Source of the DNA: DASWOJ01 sp964250755
GTDB lineage: Bacteria > Pseudomonadota > Alphaproteobacteria > Acetobacterales > Acetobacteraceae
Reading direction: 5' to 3'
NCBI GenBank assembly: GCA_964250755.1
Contig: CAXUHB010000018.1
Span: 8,625-72,624, forward strand
DNA length: 64,000 nucleotides
The position numbers and the translations under genes are program-made. The first letter of the stretch is position 1. Each line of letters opens with the position of its first letter. Below, piece by piece: positions 18,063 through 27,060 of this stretch. The notes under the pieces were generated by a model. That model did not search any database, was not told the DNA's origin, and was given only the letters and a program-made list of their open reading frames with translations.

Positions 18063-18689
18063 ATGTCCGACCCCACCGTTACCCTGTTCCACGCCCCCCG
18101 CACCCGGTCGTCGGGCGTGCTGTTCCTGTTGGAGGAGCTGGGGGCGCCCTACGAGCTGCACGTCCTGGACCAGAAGGCGGGCGCGCACCGCCAACCCGCC
18201 TTCCTGGCCATCAATCCCATGGGCAAGGTGCCGGCCCTGCGCGACGGCACCGGCGCGGTGGTGACGGAGCAGGTGGCGATCATGCTGCACCTAGCCGACC
18301 TGTTCCCCGCCGCCGGCCTGGCCCCGCCCGTGGGCGACCCGCTGCGCGGCCCCTACCTGCGCTGGATGCTGTTCTACGCCGGCGCGTTCGAGCCTGCGGT
18401 GATTGATCGCGCCGCCGGCCGCGAGGCGCACGAGCGCGCCATGAGTCCCTACGGCGAGTTCGACACGGTGCTGGCCGCCGTGGTCGCCGCCCTTCTGCCC
18501 GGGCCGTATCTGCTGGGCGAGCGGTTCAGCGCCGCGGACGTGCTGTGGGGCACGGCGCTGGGCTGGACAACAGGGTTCAAGCTGGTGCCGGAGGCGCCGG
18601 AGATCACGGACTACGTCCGCCGCGTCGGCGCCCGCCCGGCAGCGAAGCGCGCGCGCGAGCGGGATGCGGAGTTGGTCCCCGCGGCCTAG
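18063..18689 (+). CDS. Glutathione S-transferase family protein
   Basis: 208 residues. Thioredoxin-fold N-domain with TLFHAPRTRSSGVLFLLEELGAPYE, AINPMGKVPALRDG and VVTEQVAIMLHLADLFP, then an all-helical C-domain with PYLLGERFSAADVLWGTAL. Probable cytosolic glutathione-dependent detoxification or isomerase enzyme; the substrate is unknown. The Ser/Arg pair at the start of helix 1 (TRSSG) suggests the bacterial beta/nu-type rather than a Tyr enzyme. Confidence 0.9.
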   Translation: MSDPTVTLFHAPRTRSSGVLFLLEELGAPYELHVLDQKAGAHRQPAFLAINPMGKVPALRDGTGAVVTEQVAIMLHLADLFPAAGLAPPVGDPLRGPYLRWMLFYAGAFEPAVIDRAAGREAHERAMSPYGEFDTVLAAVVAALLPGPYLLGERFSAADVLWGTALGWTTGFKLVPEAPEITDYVRRVGARPAAKRARERDAELVPAA

Positions 18690-19839
18690 CGCCCCTGCGG
18701 CCCATCGCCTCCATGGCCTATCGCCCCTGAGGCCCGACGCCTTGGCAAGCCCCGCCGCCGACGCCCTGGCCCGCGTGTTCGGCCCGCAGCCGCCACACGA
18801 CCTGTTCGCGCCGGCCTTCCGCACCGCCATCCCGCCGGCGCAGGTTGCGGCCTTGGTTGCGGGGCTGACTGGGGCGCACGGCCCTTTCGGAGGCGTGACG
18901 GAGGACGAAGGCGGACTGGTCGTCCACCTCGCCCACGCCGACGTGCCGGCCCGGGTTGTGCTGGATGCGGAGTGCCGCATCAGCGGCCTGTGGCTTGATC
19001 CCGCACTGCCGGTCGGCGGCACGCTGGACAGCCGCGTGCAGGCCGTCGCCGCGCTGCCGGGCCGCACCGCCGTGCTGGTGGAGACGGACGGACGGCGGCG
19101 GGCGGCGCACGAAGCGGATACCCCGCTGGCGGTCGGCTCGGCCTTCAAGCTCGCCGTGCTGCGGGCCGCTGCGCTGGCCGTGGACGCGGGAGCACTGGCG
19201 TGGAACGGGATCGCGACGTTGGACCCGGCCTGGCGATCCGTCCCGTCCGGCATCCTGCAGGACTGGCCGGACGGCACGCCGGTGACGCTGGCCACCCTGG
19301 CGAATCTCATGATCTCCGTCAGCGACAACACCGCGGCCGACGCGCTGATCCACCTAATCGGACGCGCTGCGGTCGAGGCCGTGTCACCCCGCAACGCCCC
19401 GTTCCCGACGACGCGGGAGTGGTTCGCCCTCAAATCCGACCCCGCGCTGCTGGCGGAGTGGCGCGGTGCCGGGCTGGATGCACGGCGGGACCTGCTGGGC
19501 CGCATCGCGGCCCGCCCGCTGCCGGCGCCAGGGTCCGAGGGATGGGCGCCGGACATCGAATGGTTCATGACCGCCGCCGAACTGTGCGCGCTGCTGGAGG
19601 CAACGCACGCCTTGCCGCCCTTCCGCATCGCCGCCGGGCCGGTCCGCCGCGCCGGGTGGCAAAGCGTGGCCTTCAAGGGCGGGTCGGAACCCGGCGTGCT
19701 CAACCTGTCCGCCCTCGTGGTGTCGCCGACCGGCATGCGGCACTGCGTGGTGCTGACCTGGAACGGCGACCCCCCGCTGGACCCCGCGCGCCTGACGGGG
19801 CCGTTCCGGGCCATCCTGCACGGCCTGCGCGGGGCTTGA
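18664..19839 (+). CDS. Class A beta-lactamase-like serine hydrolase with an N-terminal accessory domain
   Basis: 391 residues from the ATG at 18664, which overlaps the GST gene by 26 bp. Residues about 30-125 form an accessory domain (ALARVFGPQ...FGGVTEDEGGLVVHL). The catalytic domain carries the three class A boxes: SAFK (Ser159-Lys162), SDN (220-222) and KGG (338-340) in place of KTG. The clear family relatives include penicillin-binding-like hydrolases and the ORF12-type proteins. No signal peptide is visible, so a cytosolic role is possible and resistance should not be assumed. The first 25 residues look noncoding-like; the true start may be a TTG near 18741. Confidence 0.8.
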   Translation: MRSWSPRPSAPAAHRLHGLSPLRPDALASPAADALARVFGPQPPHDLFAPAFRTAIPPAQVAALVAGLTGAHGPFGGVTEDEGGLVVHLAHADVPARVVLDAECRISGLWLDPALPVGGTLDSRVQAVAALPGRTAVLVETDGRRRAAHEADTPLAVGSAFKLAVLRAAALAVDAGALAWNGIATLDPAWRSVPSGILQDWPDGTPVTLATLANLMISVSDNTAADALIHLIGRAAVEAVSPRNAPFPTTREWFALKSDPALLAEWRGAGLDARRDLLGRIAARPLPAPGSEGWAPDIEWFMTAAELCALLEATHALPPFRIAAGPVRRAGWQSVAFKGGSEPGVLNLSALVVSPTGMRHCVVLTWNGDPPLDPARLTGPFRAILHGLRGA

Positions 19840-19850
19840 GCGAGGGGTGG

Positions 19851-20957
19851 CTACCCCGCCACCTTCCAAAGCGCGTAGGGCTGCGTCCGGGTGCTGCCCT
19901 TCTCGTGCCACTGCGCCATGTCCTGGATTTGGCTGGACGTGACGTAGATCGCACCGTCCGGCCCCTCCGCCAGGCTGTCCGGCCAGCGCAGCCGCTTGTC
20001 CTGCACCACCGTCCGCATGATCCCGTCGGGGCTGCGGGCCTTCAAGGCGTCGTCCTCCGGGCTGGTCACCCACAGCGTGCCCCGCTTGTCCATCCATAGC
20101 CCGTCCGCGACGCCGGTCGTGCCCACGGTCTCGATCGCCGCGGCCAGGCGGGCGGGCGGCAGGGCCAGGTTGGTCAGGGCGCTTGTGGGCAGGCGGTGCA
20201 GGGTGCGCCCGGTCAGCGCCTGCCAGTACAGGAACCGCCCGGACGGGTCCAAGGCGATGCCGTCCGCCGAGAACTTCACCTCCCGCCCATCCGGCCGGCG
20301 CAGCTCCTGCCCGTCCGTATGCACGATCACGCCGGGTTCGACCTGGGTGCTGGGGTGTCCGTCCAGCACCCGGCGCGGCTTGCCCGTCCGCAGGTCCACC
20401 ACCAGCAGCGCCCCGCGCACGCCGCTGTCCGTCAGATACGCCCAGCGCCCGTCCGGGCTGACGCGCACGTCGTTCAGGTAACTGCCCTGCGGCACCGTGT
20501 CCCAGCCGAAGCGTATGACTTGGACCACCTTGTCCGTGCCCAGGTCCACGCGCACCAGCTTCGGCCCGCCGTCGAGGTTGAACTCGTTGCCCGGTGCCGC
20601 CGCATCCACGATCCACAGGAACCCCTGCGGGTCCACCGTCACGCTCTGCACGCAGACGAAGTGGTCGCCATTGGACAGCGGCTTGGCATTGCGCCAAGCG
20701 TTCCAGTCCGCATTGGGATAAGGCCTCAGGGAGCCGTCCGGCATCACCTCCGCCACCGACACCGCCACATCCTGCTCCCAGCGCGGGAAGTTGACGAAGA
20801 TGCGGCCCTTGGGGGAGACGGCGACGCCGGTCACCTGCTGCTCGAAGGTGGCGACCTGGGTCAGCGTGCCGGTCGGCGCGGAGGCGCTTTGGGCGTTGGC
20901 GCGCGTGACGGCGGCAGCGGCCAGCAGGGCTGCCAGGGAGCGGCGGGTCAGGGGCAT
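19851..20957 (-). CDS. Exported major-royal-jelly/SMP-30-like beta-propeller protein
   Basis: 368 residues from the ATG at 20957. A Tat-like signal, MPLTRRSLAALLAAAAVTRANAQ, directs it to the periplasm. The mature part is a beta-propeller with repeated motifs GVAVSPKGRIFVNFPRW, SVTVDPQGFLWIVDAAAPG, LNDVRVSPDGRWAYLTDSG and GLWMDKRGTLWVTSPEDD. This is the bacterial branch of the major royal jelly/yellow family; some related propellers are lactonases. The function in bacteria is unknown. Confidence 0.85.
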   Translation of the reverse strand: MPLTRRSLAALLAAAAVTRANAQSASAPTGTLTQVATFEQQVTGVAVSPKGRIFVNFPRWEQDVAVSVAEVMPDGSLRPYPNADWNAWRNAKPLSNGDHFVCVQSVTVDPQGFLWIVDAAAPGNEFNLDGGPKLVRVDLGTDKVVQVIRFGWDTVPQGSYLNDVRVSPDGRWAYLTDSGVRGALLVVDLRTGKPRRVLDGHPSTQVEPGVIVHTDGQELRRPDGREVKFSADGIALDPSGRFLYWQALTGRTLHRLPTSALTNLALPPARLAAAIETVGTTGVADGLWMDKRGTLWVTSPEDDALKARSPDGIMRTVVQDKRLRWPDSLAEGPDGAIYVTSSQIQDMAQWHEKGSTRTQPYALWKVAG

Positions 20958-21073
20958 GGTGGGGGTCCTCGGCTGCAGTCCGCCCCTGGACGCACCGGCC
21001 CGCGCCGGGTTGCCCGGCGGGAACCCGACCACACCGGTCTGTGTTCCCGCTGCGCCAACAGTGGAGGCAAGCA

Positions 21074-21283
21074 ATGACGGATGCATTCAAGCCCGGCGAC
21101 AAGGTGATCTGGGGCACGTCCGGCGGACAAACCGAGGGCACGGTCGAGAAGAAGGTCACGTCGGAAACCCGCGTCAAAGGCCATGTGGCCAAACCAACGA
21201 AGGAAGACCCGCAGTATCTCGTGAAGTCGGCCAAGAGCGGGAAGGAGGCGGTCCACAAGTCCGACGACCTGAAGAGGGCGTAG
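21074..21283 (+). CDS. Small DUF2945 (hypervirulence-associated Tudor-like) protein
   Basis: 69 residues starting MTDAFKPGDKVIWGTSGGQTEG after a GGAGG-type ribosome-binding site (GTGGAGGCAAGCA). The remainder (GTVEKKVTSETRVKGHVAK, PQYLVKSAKSGKEAVHKSDDLKR) matches small one-domain proteins annotated as DUF2945. They are common in soil and plant-associated alphaproteobacteria; the function is unknown. Confidence 0.85.
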   Translation: MTDAFKPGDKVIWGTSGGQTEGTVEKKVTSETRVKGHVAKPTKEDPQYLVKSAKSGKEAVHKSDDLKRA

Positions 21284-21500
21284 CGCTCAAGCCGCGTCCC
21301 GTGCCGCGGGTCCGCTCAGGATCCACGCCCGGCCAGGCAAGAAATCGAGCCTGCTCCCATGTCCGCAAACACCAGCCAACGCCATTTGCAAGGGATCGTT
21401 CTGAGGTCCGACGTGGCCGACCTCGCGGCTTAGTGTCTGGTTGTCACCTGCCGGAACTGGCACCTCTGATTGGGGGCGACTGCACTTGGATGGCAGGACC

Positions 21501-21544
21501 CAAGCCAGGGCGGTGAGCGGCTCAAGCCAGGGCGGTAAGCGGCT
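21501..21544. repeat. 22-bp tandem repeat, two copies
   Basis: CAAGCCAGGGCGGTGAGCGG plus CT is repeated immediately as CAAGCCAGGGCGGTAAGCGG plus CT, with one mismatch, 33 bp before the orphan tadZ gene. This could be an operator or a duplication scar. Confidence 0.8.
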
Positions 21545-21576
21545 CACGAGTGAGCGCTTTGTAGGACCTTCCAATC

Positions 21577-22806
21577 ATGCAGCCATCAGATAGTTCTTCG
21601 CCTGCAACTCCCGAGGTAACGACCGAACAACCCAGTGGTGCGACCATACTCGCATTCACAATTGATGCCGAAACCGAGCAAGCACTTCGAGATGGATTGT
21701 CGGATATCGCGTCTAAGAGGATTAATTTCCGTTCTGCTCACATCCGTGCTGCGACCGCTATACTCGGCAAAATGCCATCTCCAGCTACCGTGATCGTAGA
21801 CCTGGGCGAGGAAAAAAATCCAGTTGTCGCATTGAGTGAACTGTTGCAGGTGATAGCGCCAAATGTGCAGGTGCTGGTTGTTGGCGACTGGGAGGGTGTG
21901 GACTTTTACCGCCAGGTGACTCGTGATCTGGGCGTTGTGGAATATTTGCACAAACCGCTGACGCGCGACATTGTCGCCCGCTTTTTTGGACCGCTTCTGA
22001 TCCAAGAGGTCATACAGCAGGACAGAATGGATGGTGGCCGCCTTGTGACAGTCACGGGCGTGCGCGGCGGCGTAGGCGCGAGCACAATCGCTGTAAACCT
22101 AAGTTGGTTTCTTGGGGTGGAGGCTAATCGTCACACTGTGCTGTTTGATACCGACCTTCAACGGGGCGTGAGTACGGTGTTGCTGGGTATGATGCCTGGC
22201 TCTGGCGTGCGCACGATGCTTAAGTCAAATGAGAAAATCGACGTTTCAGTCCTAGAGCGTGTGGTCCAGCAAGTGTGTGGGCGGCTTCAGGTTTTGGCCG
22301 GAAACGAAGACTTGGCCGATCGAATAAACCTTCCGCTCGGCAAGGCTGTACAGTTGGCGGAACTTCTTCGCCGCCGTTACAACTTTGTCGTAGTCGACCT
22401 GCCCTTCACTGGTTTACCGCTACAACGTGACCTGATGGACTTGGCAACACAGCGAGTGCTCGTCATGTTGCCGACCTTGGCAGGCATCCGCGACATGCTA
22501 CGCCTATTCGCAATACCAAACAGCCCCACACAGCCTCGGCGAGCTATTGTGGTGCTCAACCGGGTTGGAATGACCGGCGGTCTGGAACTGCGGCGTATCG
22601 TTATGAGCTTAGGAATGACGCCAGACATTGTAATTCCTGATTTCGAAGGTGCAGCGGCGCGCGCCGAGACGTTGGGAACACCCTTCTTGCAGGAGAGCGG
22701 CCCCTTCCGCAACGCTATGCAGGCCCTCGCTCGGGAGGTTGGCTTTAACAGCCATGTCGTCGGAAACAAGCCTGCTGTCCGGCCCGGGTTCTGGCGGCGC
22801 AAATGA
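21577..22806 (+). CDS. TadZ/CpaE-like pilus-localisation ATPase (orphan)
   Basis: 409 residues. Residues about 20-145 form an atypical receiver-like domain (TVIVDLGEEKNPVVAL, VEYLHKPLTRD). Residues about 150-390 form a MinD/ParA-type ATPase with a deviant Walker A at 161-170 (GVRGGVGAST; the first signature lysine is arginine, and the second is alanine as in other CpaE), FDTDLQRG and VVVDLPF. TadZ/CpaE proteins place the Flp/Tad pilus machine at a pole. No other tad or cpa gene is in the window. Its base composition is clearly AT-richer than the flanks, which suggests acquisition by transfer. Confidence 0.85.
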   Translation: MQPSDSSSPATPEVTTEQPSGATILAFTIDAETEQALRDGLSDIASKRINFRSAHIRAATAILGKMPSPATVIVDLGEEKNPVVALSELLQVIAPNVQVLVVGDWEGVDFYRQVTRDLGVVEYLHKPLTRDIVARFFGPLLIQEVIQQDRMDGGRLVTVTGVRGGVGASTIAVNLSWFLGVEANRHTVLFDTDLQRGVSTVLLGMMPGSGVRTMLKSNEKIDVSVLERVVQQVCGRLQVLAGNEDLADRINLPLGKAVQLAELLRRRYNFVVVDLPFTGLPLQRDLMDLATQRVLVMLPTLAGIRDMLRLFAIPNSPTQPRRAIVVLNRVGMTGGLELRRIVMSLGMTPDIVIPDFEGAAARAETLGTPFLQESGPFRNAMQALAREVGFNSHVVGNKPAVRPGFWRRK

Positions 22807-22882
22807 GCCGCCCCGCCAATGGCCTGCTTTCCCATGCTGATACTTTATCACCCGCCTCCAATATGACCTCCGCCGAACTAGC

Positions 22883-23215
22883 GTGAGCGACCGGGACAGG
22901 TGTCCGGCCCGCGCCGTCCCGGTGTCTCGCCTACCGCCCGGAATCACCTTCGCGACGGTGCTGCATCGGCTGCGCTGCGCCACGTGCGGCAGCCGGGCGG
23001 ACAAGGTGGTACTCGACAACTTGGCCCGGGACTGGCGGCAGCGCGTCATCCGGGTATGGGGCCGGGGATCGCACTGCTGGACGGGGGACGGTGGGCAATC
23101 AACCCCGATACCTGATCGGCTGGCGCCCCGCTCACGAACGTCTGTGAACGCCAGGTGGCCAGGTGAACCGGCGCTGGCGTTCAAGTCCATGCCTGCTTCG
23201 CCGCAGCCCCCATGA
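22883..23215 (+). CDS. Hypothetical protein with a CxxC zinc-finger-like motif
   Basis: Possible 110-residue protein from a GTG start at 22883. Residues about 18-45 (GITFATVLHRLRCATCGSRAD plus KVVLDN) resemble short CxxC proteins frequent in alphaproteobacteria. The tail after about residue 70 looks random, so the real gene may be degraded. The function is unknown. Confidence 0.4.
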   Translation: MSDRDRCPARAVPVSRLPPGITFATVLHRLRCATCGSRADKVVLDNLARDWRQRVIRVWGRGSHCWTGDGGQSTPIPDRLAPRSRTSVNARWPGEPALAFKSMPASPQPP

Positions 23216-23250
23216 GCCTGCAACTGAACCCCAACTTCCGTTCCCGAAGC

Positions 23251-23694
23251 TCAGAACAAGGCAACGAACGTTACACCCGCCACCATCAGCAACCCACCCA
23301 AGATGCGCCATGCGTTCGCTGCGTGCTGCTCGAAGCCGATCCAACCGAAATGGTCCACCGCCAACGAAGCGAGGATGCCAGCCGTAACGGTGATCCCGGT
23401 GAAGGTGCCCGAGCCGAGCTTCTGGGCGAAGAACAACGTGCCGGTCACGAACAGCGCGCCGCAAAGGCCGCCTGTCCAGGCCCACCAAGGCGCGCCAACC
23501 AACCGGCCGCTGTCGGGCAGCGCCTCTCGCGCCACCAGCAGCGCCGCAACGAAGCACGCAGCCGTGACCAGGCTGACCAGCAGCGCCACGGTCCACGGCC
23601 GGTCGAGGGAACGCACGAGTTGCGAATTCGCACCTGACTGCAAGGCGTTCAGCGCGCCGGCCACGGCGACAAAGACAATCATCAGAATGTTCAC
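23251..23694 (-). CDS. DMT-type membrane protein of the YdcZ/DUF606 family
   Basis: 147 residues from the GTG at 23694, chosen because AGAAAGG lies 6-12 bp upstream and the first helix then starts directly (NILMIVFVAVAGALNALQSGANSQL). A TTG at 23733 would add 13 residues. There are five hydrophobic helices; PWWAWTGGLCGALFVTGTLFFAQKLGSGTF and GITVTAGILASLAVDHFG are typical of this half-size drug/metabolite transporter family. Substrate unknown. It is a single gene, divergent from its right neighbour. Confidence 0.85.
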   Translation of the reverse strand: MNILMIVFVAVAGALNALQSGANSQLVRSLDRPWTVALLVSLVTAACFVAALLVAREALPDSGRLVGAPWWAWTGGLCGALFVTGTLFFAQKLGSGTFTGITVTAGILASLAVDHFGWIGFEQHAANAWRILGGLLMVAGVTFVALF

Positions 23695-23933
23695 AGTCCA
23701 CACCTTTCTCTCAGCCGTTGCGAGTGCCTGCAACGTGAGGGAGCAAACGCCAGCTATCGTTGTGGTTGCCCACGGCAGGATGGCCAGCGCGGTTCTTCTG
23801 GAACTGCCCGCGGCGTCCTTTGAGGGAGAGGCCTAGCCTCTCGGAGTGCCCCGTCCGCGGCTGAGCGGTGTTGCCGTCCCACTAGGCCGCGCGGGGCGTT
23901 CGTGCCGTGCTACGCTGGCCGGCGGAGGTTCGG

Positions 23934-24194
23934 ATGATCGATGCCACCGCGTTCCTGTCCAGCCTAGCTGCCGAGCGCGACCGCCTGACCGCGGACGGGC
24001 CGCCCAGCTTGACCCAGCTTGCCGCGAAGGTGGCGGTCATGGAGGCGGCAATCGTGATGCTGGCCGACACCAGCCCGAACCGGGACGCCTTGCAGCGGTG
24101 GTTGCAGGTGGCAGGCGCAGAGGCCGAGCATGACAGCCCGGCGGGGCACGCCATCCGCGCCGCGGCCCGGCTGCTGGCGGAGCGGCTGGCCTGA
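23934..24194 (+). CDS. Small hypothetical helical protein
   Basis: 86 residues from an ATG preceded by a strong GGAGG ribosome-binding site (GGCGGAGGTTCGG). The sequence (MIDATAFLSSLAAERDRLTA, LAAKVAVMEAAIVMLADTSP, RWLQVAGAEAEHD) predicts short helices without membrane segments. I do not recognise the family. Confidence 0.55.
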   Translation: MIDATAFLSSLAAERDRLTADGPPSLTQLAAKVAVMEAAIVMLADTSPNRDALQRWLQVAGAEAEHDSPAGHAIRAAARLLAERLA

Positions 24195-24348
24195 CCCGCA
24201 AACCGATGCGGAACCGTTCTATCCGCATTCTGTAGAATCGCCTTCCGCCAGGAAACGTCATCCCAGCGGGTCCGCTAAGGGGTTCGCTAGCGTTTTGAGA
24301 CCGATGCGCTTCCGGTCCAGACCCCATGCTAACCCATTGGAAAGGCGG

Positions 24349-24424
24349 TGGTGGAGCTGAGCGGGATCGAACCGCTGACCTCCTCATTGCGAACGAGGCG
24401 CTCTCCCAACTGAGCTACAGCCCC
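24349..24424 (-). tRNA. tRNA-Ala, anticodon CGC
   Basis: A 76-nt cloverleaf on the minus strand with encoded CCA. The acceptor stem GGGGCTG pairs with CAGCTCC and includes the G3-U70 wobble pair that identifies alanine tRNA. The anticodon arm is CCTCG-TTCGCAA-TGAGG (anticodon CGC, reads GCG), and the T-arm contains GGTTCGATCCC. GCG is a heavily used codon in this genome. Confidence 0.97.
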
Positions 24425-24623
24425 GCCGTTCCAGGCCGCGGAACATGACGGCGCCCGCCCGGCAAGTCAAGGCGGCGGTTCCGCCTTGAACCGTTGCTGG
24501 ATGCACGGCGGGCGCGGGATCAATGCGCGCCCACCCCGTTGCGCCGCCCCCGTTGCGCCGCCCGGGGCGCGTGGCTAGGGTCCGCCGCGTCCGGTCCTCC
24601 GGACCATCCAGGAGGCCGCCCCC

Positions 24624-24938
24624 GTGATCCCCGCCCTGTTCGAGCTTGGCTTCTACATCATCAGCTTCCTGCGGCTGGTGCTGATCGCCGACATCATCTT
24701 CAGCCTGCTCGTGTCGTTCAGCGTCATCAACACCCGCAACCAGGTGGTCTGGACCATCGGTGACGTGCTGCACCGCATCACCGAGCCGATGCTACGCCCG
24801 ATCCGCAACGTCCTGCCCAGCTTCGGCGGCATAGATTTCAGCGCCTGGGTGGCGATCCTGCTCCTGCAGTTCGTGATCACCCCAGCCTGGGCCGCCCTCG
24901 CGCGGGGCGTCATTTCCGGCTACTGGTCCTTGATGTAG
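24624..24938 (+). CDS. YggT family membrane protein
   Basis: 104 residues, GTG start at 24624 behind CCAGGAGG. Two hydrophobic helices flank the conserved ITEPMLRPIRNVLPSFGGIDFSAWVAIL segment of the YggT family, small inner-membrane proteins linked to osmotic stress, cell division or photosystem biogenesis in different bacteria. It precedes folD by 27 bp; yggT next to folD is a frequent alphaproteobacterial pairing. Confidence 0.92.
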   Translation: MIPALFELGFYIISFLRLVLIADIIFSLLVSFSVINTRNQVVWTIGDVLHRITEPMLRPIRNVLPSFGGIDFSAWVAILLLQFVITPAWAALARGVISGYWSLM

Positions 24939-24965
24939 GCCAGAGATGCTGGACGAACCGCAGCC

Positions 24966-25808
24966 ATGACCGCCCGCATCATTGATGGCAAGGCCGCCGC
25001 CGCAGCGCTCCGCGCCGAGGTCGCCGCACGCACCTCGGCCCTGCCCTACCAGCCCGGCCTGGCCGTAGTGCTGGTCGGCGACAACCCCGCCAGCGCCGTC
25101 TATGTCCGCAACAAGGACCGCGCCGCGCAGGAGGCGGGAATCGCCGTCCGCACCATCCGCCTGCCCGCCACGGTGGCCGCCGCCGAGCTGATGGCCGTCA
25201 TCGCCGGGCTGAACGCGGACGATGCGGTGGACGGCATCTTGGTGCAGTTGCCCCTGCCCGACGCCATCCCGCCCCGCCCGGTGCTGGAAGCCATTGACCC
25301 GGCCAAGGACGTGGACGGCTTTCATCCCATCAACGTCGGGCGCCTGCAGGACGGGCTGCCGGTGCTGGCACCCTGCACGCCGTCCGGCGTCATGCGGCTG
25401 CTGTCGTCGCATGGCATCCCGTTGCGCGGCGCCCGGGCGCTCGTGCTCGGCCGGTCCAGCATCGTCGGCAAGCCGATGGCGCTGTTGCTGCTTGCCGCCG
25501 ACGCCACCGTCACCATCGCCCACTCCCGCACCGCCGACTTGGCGGCGGAGTGCCGCCGGGCCGACGTGCTGGTCGCCGCCGTGGGCCGTCCGGAGATGGT
25601 GCGCGGCGACTGGATCAAGCCCGGCGCCACCGTGATGGACGTGGGCATCAACCGCCTGCCCGACGGCCGCCTGGCCGGAGATTGCGCCTACGACGAGTGC
25701 GCCGCCGTCGCCGGCGCCATCACCCCCGTCCCCGGCGGCATTGGCCCCATGACCATTGCCTGCCTGCTGGACAACACGGTGCGGGCATCCATCACGCGGC
25801 GGGGCTGA
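24966..25808 (+). CDS. folD: Methylenetetrahydrofolate dehydrogenase / cyclohydrolase FolD
   Basis: 280 residues, full length. The bifunctional enzyme interconverts methylene-, methenyl- and formyl-THF with NADP. Motifs: GDNPASAVYVRNKDRAAQEAGI with the catalytic YxxxK, VDGILVQLPLP, KDVDGFHPINVGRL, VLGRSSIVGKPMALLL (NADP site) and TPVPGGIGPMTIACLLDNT. It follows yggT on the same strand and overlaps the end of the convergent amine oxidase gene by 17 bp. Confidence 0.98.
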   Translation: MTARIIDGKAAAAALRAEVAARTSALPYQPGLAVVLVGDNPASAVYVRNKDRAAQEAGIAVRTIRLPATVAAAELMAVIAGLNADDAVDGILVQLPLPDAIPPRPVLEAIDPAKDVDGFHPINVGRLQDGLPVLAPCTPSGVMRLLSSHGIPLRGARALVLGRSSIVGKPMALLLLAADATVTIAHSRTADLAAECRRADVLVAAVGRPEMVRGDWIKPGATVMDVGINRLPDGRLAGDCAYDECAAVAGAITPVPGGIGPMTIACLLDNTVRASITRRG

Positions 25809-27060
25809 GCGCACCCGTCAGCAACCGCATCGCCGCATCCCGCCCGCTCAGCCACGCCCCGCCCACCGTCCCCGCCAGCCCATCCGTCCGGCAGGCCTCT
25901 CCGGCAAACAGCACCCGCTCCCCTGGAAACGCCTGGGCCAGCGCCGCCCGTGCCCCGGCCCCGCCCGGGCGCGCATAGGCGTAGGCGCCCCGGAACAGCG
26001 GGTCCGTGCCCCACCCGGTCACAACCGCGCCCGCGCCCAGCCGCGCCGGCCCGACCATGGCGCGCAGTTGCTTCCGCGCGAATGCCTCCGCCTCAGCATC
26101 GTCGCCCGCCACAGCCCAGGCCGCGCGTCCGCCCATGTAACCGACCAGGTGCCCGCGCCCCAGCGGCCAGGCGTTGAACGTCATGCCGGCCTCCCCTGCA
26201 GCCACCTGCTGCACCAGGGTCGTGTTGTCCGGCAGGCCCAGCCGGTCCAGGCCGGCGCCGGGCAGCGCCACCTTGGTCAGCAGCCCCATCGGCAGCGCAT
26301 CCACAGCCGCCTGCACGTCCGCCGGCAACGGCGGGTCGAACCGGATGCCGCCCGCCGCCAGCACCCCGGTCGAGACAGTGACGATGCACGCCGCCCCCCG
26401 CAGCGTGCCGCGCGGCGTGTCAACCTCGACACCTGGCCCGTCCCACCGGATGCGGGTGGCCGGCGTGTCCAGCCAAGCCGGCGTCGCCAGCCGCCGGGCC
26501 ACGAAATTGCCCAGGCCTCCGGGAGGCAGCAGGTTGGGCGGCGGCAGCAGGTTGCGGTGCCAATCCTGCGCGCTCAGCTCGTCCGCGTCGGCGGCGGCGA
26601 TGATCGCGCCCTCCCACAAGGCGATGGTGGGCGCCCATGGCCCGGGCACGCCCGCCATCAGCACCGCAAGGCTGGTGTCCGCGGCGCCGGGCTGCAGGCG
26701 TTCGACTGCCGCCCAGCAGGCGTCGTACTCCGCCTGCTCTGCCGGGGTAGCCGCGCGTCCGGCGACGAACAGCCGCTCGCTCCGCAGCGTGTCGGAGTTG
26801 ACCAGCCCGTCCTCCGGCTTGGCCAGCCCGACCAGCAGATTGCTGTCCGCCGCGTGCAGCCAGGCCGCGCCCAGGTCCAGCACGTCCCCCGCCAGCGCCG
26901 CCGGACGGGCGGTGCGCGCCCTCCCGCCGACGCAAGGCCCGGCCTCAAGCAAGGTCACCTTCACGCCTCGCGCCCGCAAATGTCCGGCCGCCGACAGCCC
27001 GGCGGCGCCCGCGCCTACGACGATGACGCCATCCTCATGCGCACGCGCCGTATCTCGCAC
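25792..27060 (-). CDS. FAD-dependent amine oxidase (flavin monoamine oxidase family)
   Basis: 422 residues from the GTG at 27060, which follows AAGGGGGATGG and starts just before the FAD motif GVIVVGAGAAGLSAAGHL. ATG codons at 27144 and 27150 are in frame and would add about 30 residues without family character. The GG motif segment LLEAGPCVGGRARTA, WLHAADSN, the C-terminal ACRTDGLAGTVGGAWLSGRDAA (FAD binding) and substrate-domain residues fit the polyamine/monoamine oxidase family. The substrate is unknown. Confidence 0.85.
   Translation of the reverse strand: MRDTARAHEDGVIVVGAGAAGLSAAGHLRARGVKVTLLEAGPCVGGRARTARPAALAGDVLDLGAAWLHAADSNLLVGLAKPEDGLVNSDTLRSERLFVAGRAATPAEQAEYDACWAAVERLQPGAADTSLAVLMAGVPGPWAPTIALWEGAIIAAADADELSAQDWHRNLLPPPNLLPPGGLGNFVARRLATPAWLDTPATRIRWDGPGVEVDTPRGTLRGAACIVTVSTGVLAAGGIRFDPPLPADVQAAVDALPMGLLTKVALPGAGLDRLGLPDNTTLVQQVAAGEAGMTFNAWPLGRGHLVGYMGGRAAWAVAGDDAEAEAFARKQLRAMVGPARLGAGAVVTGWGTDPLFRGAYAYARPGGAGARAALAQAFPGERVLFAGEACRTDGLAGTVGGAWLSGRDAAMRLLTGALSPAA

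Noticed and set aside
21284..21576. Possible transposase remnant upstream of tadZ
   Set aside because: Short open frames exist on both strands, but none shows transposase motifs or terminal inverted repeats; only the 22-bp tandem repeat is solid.
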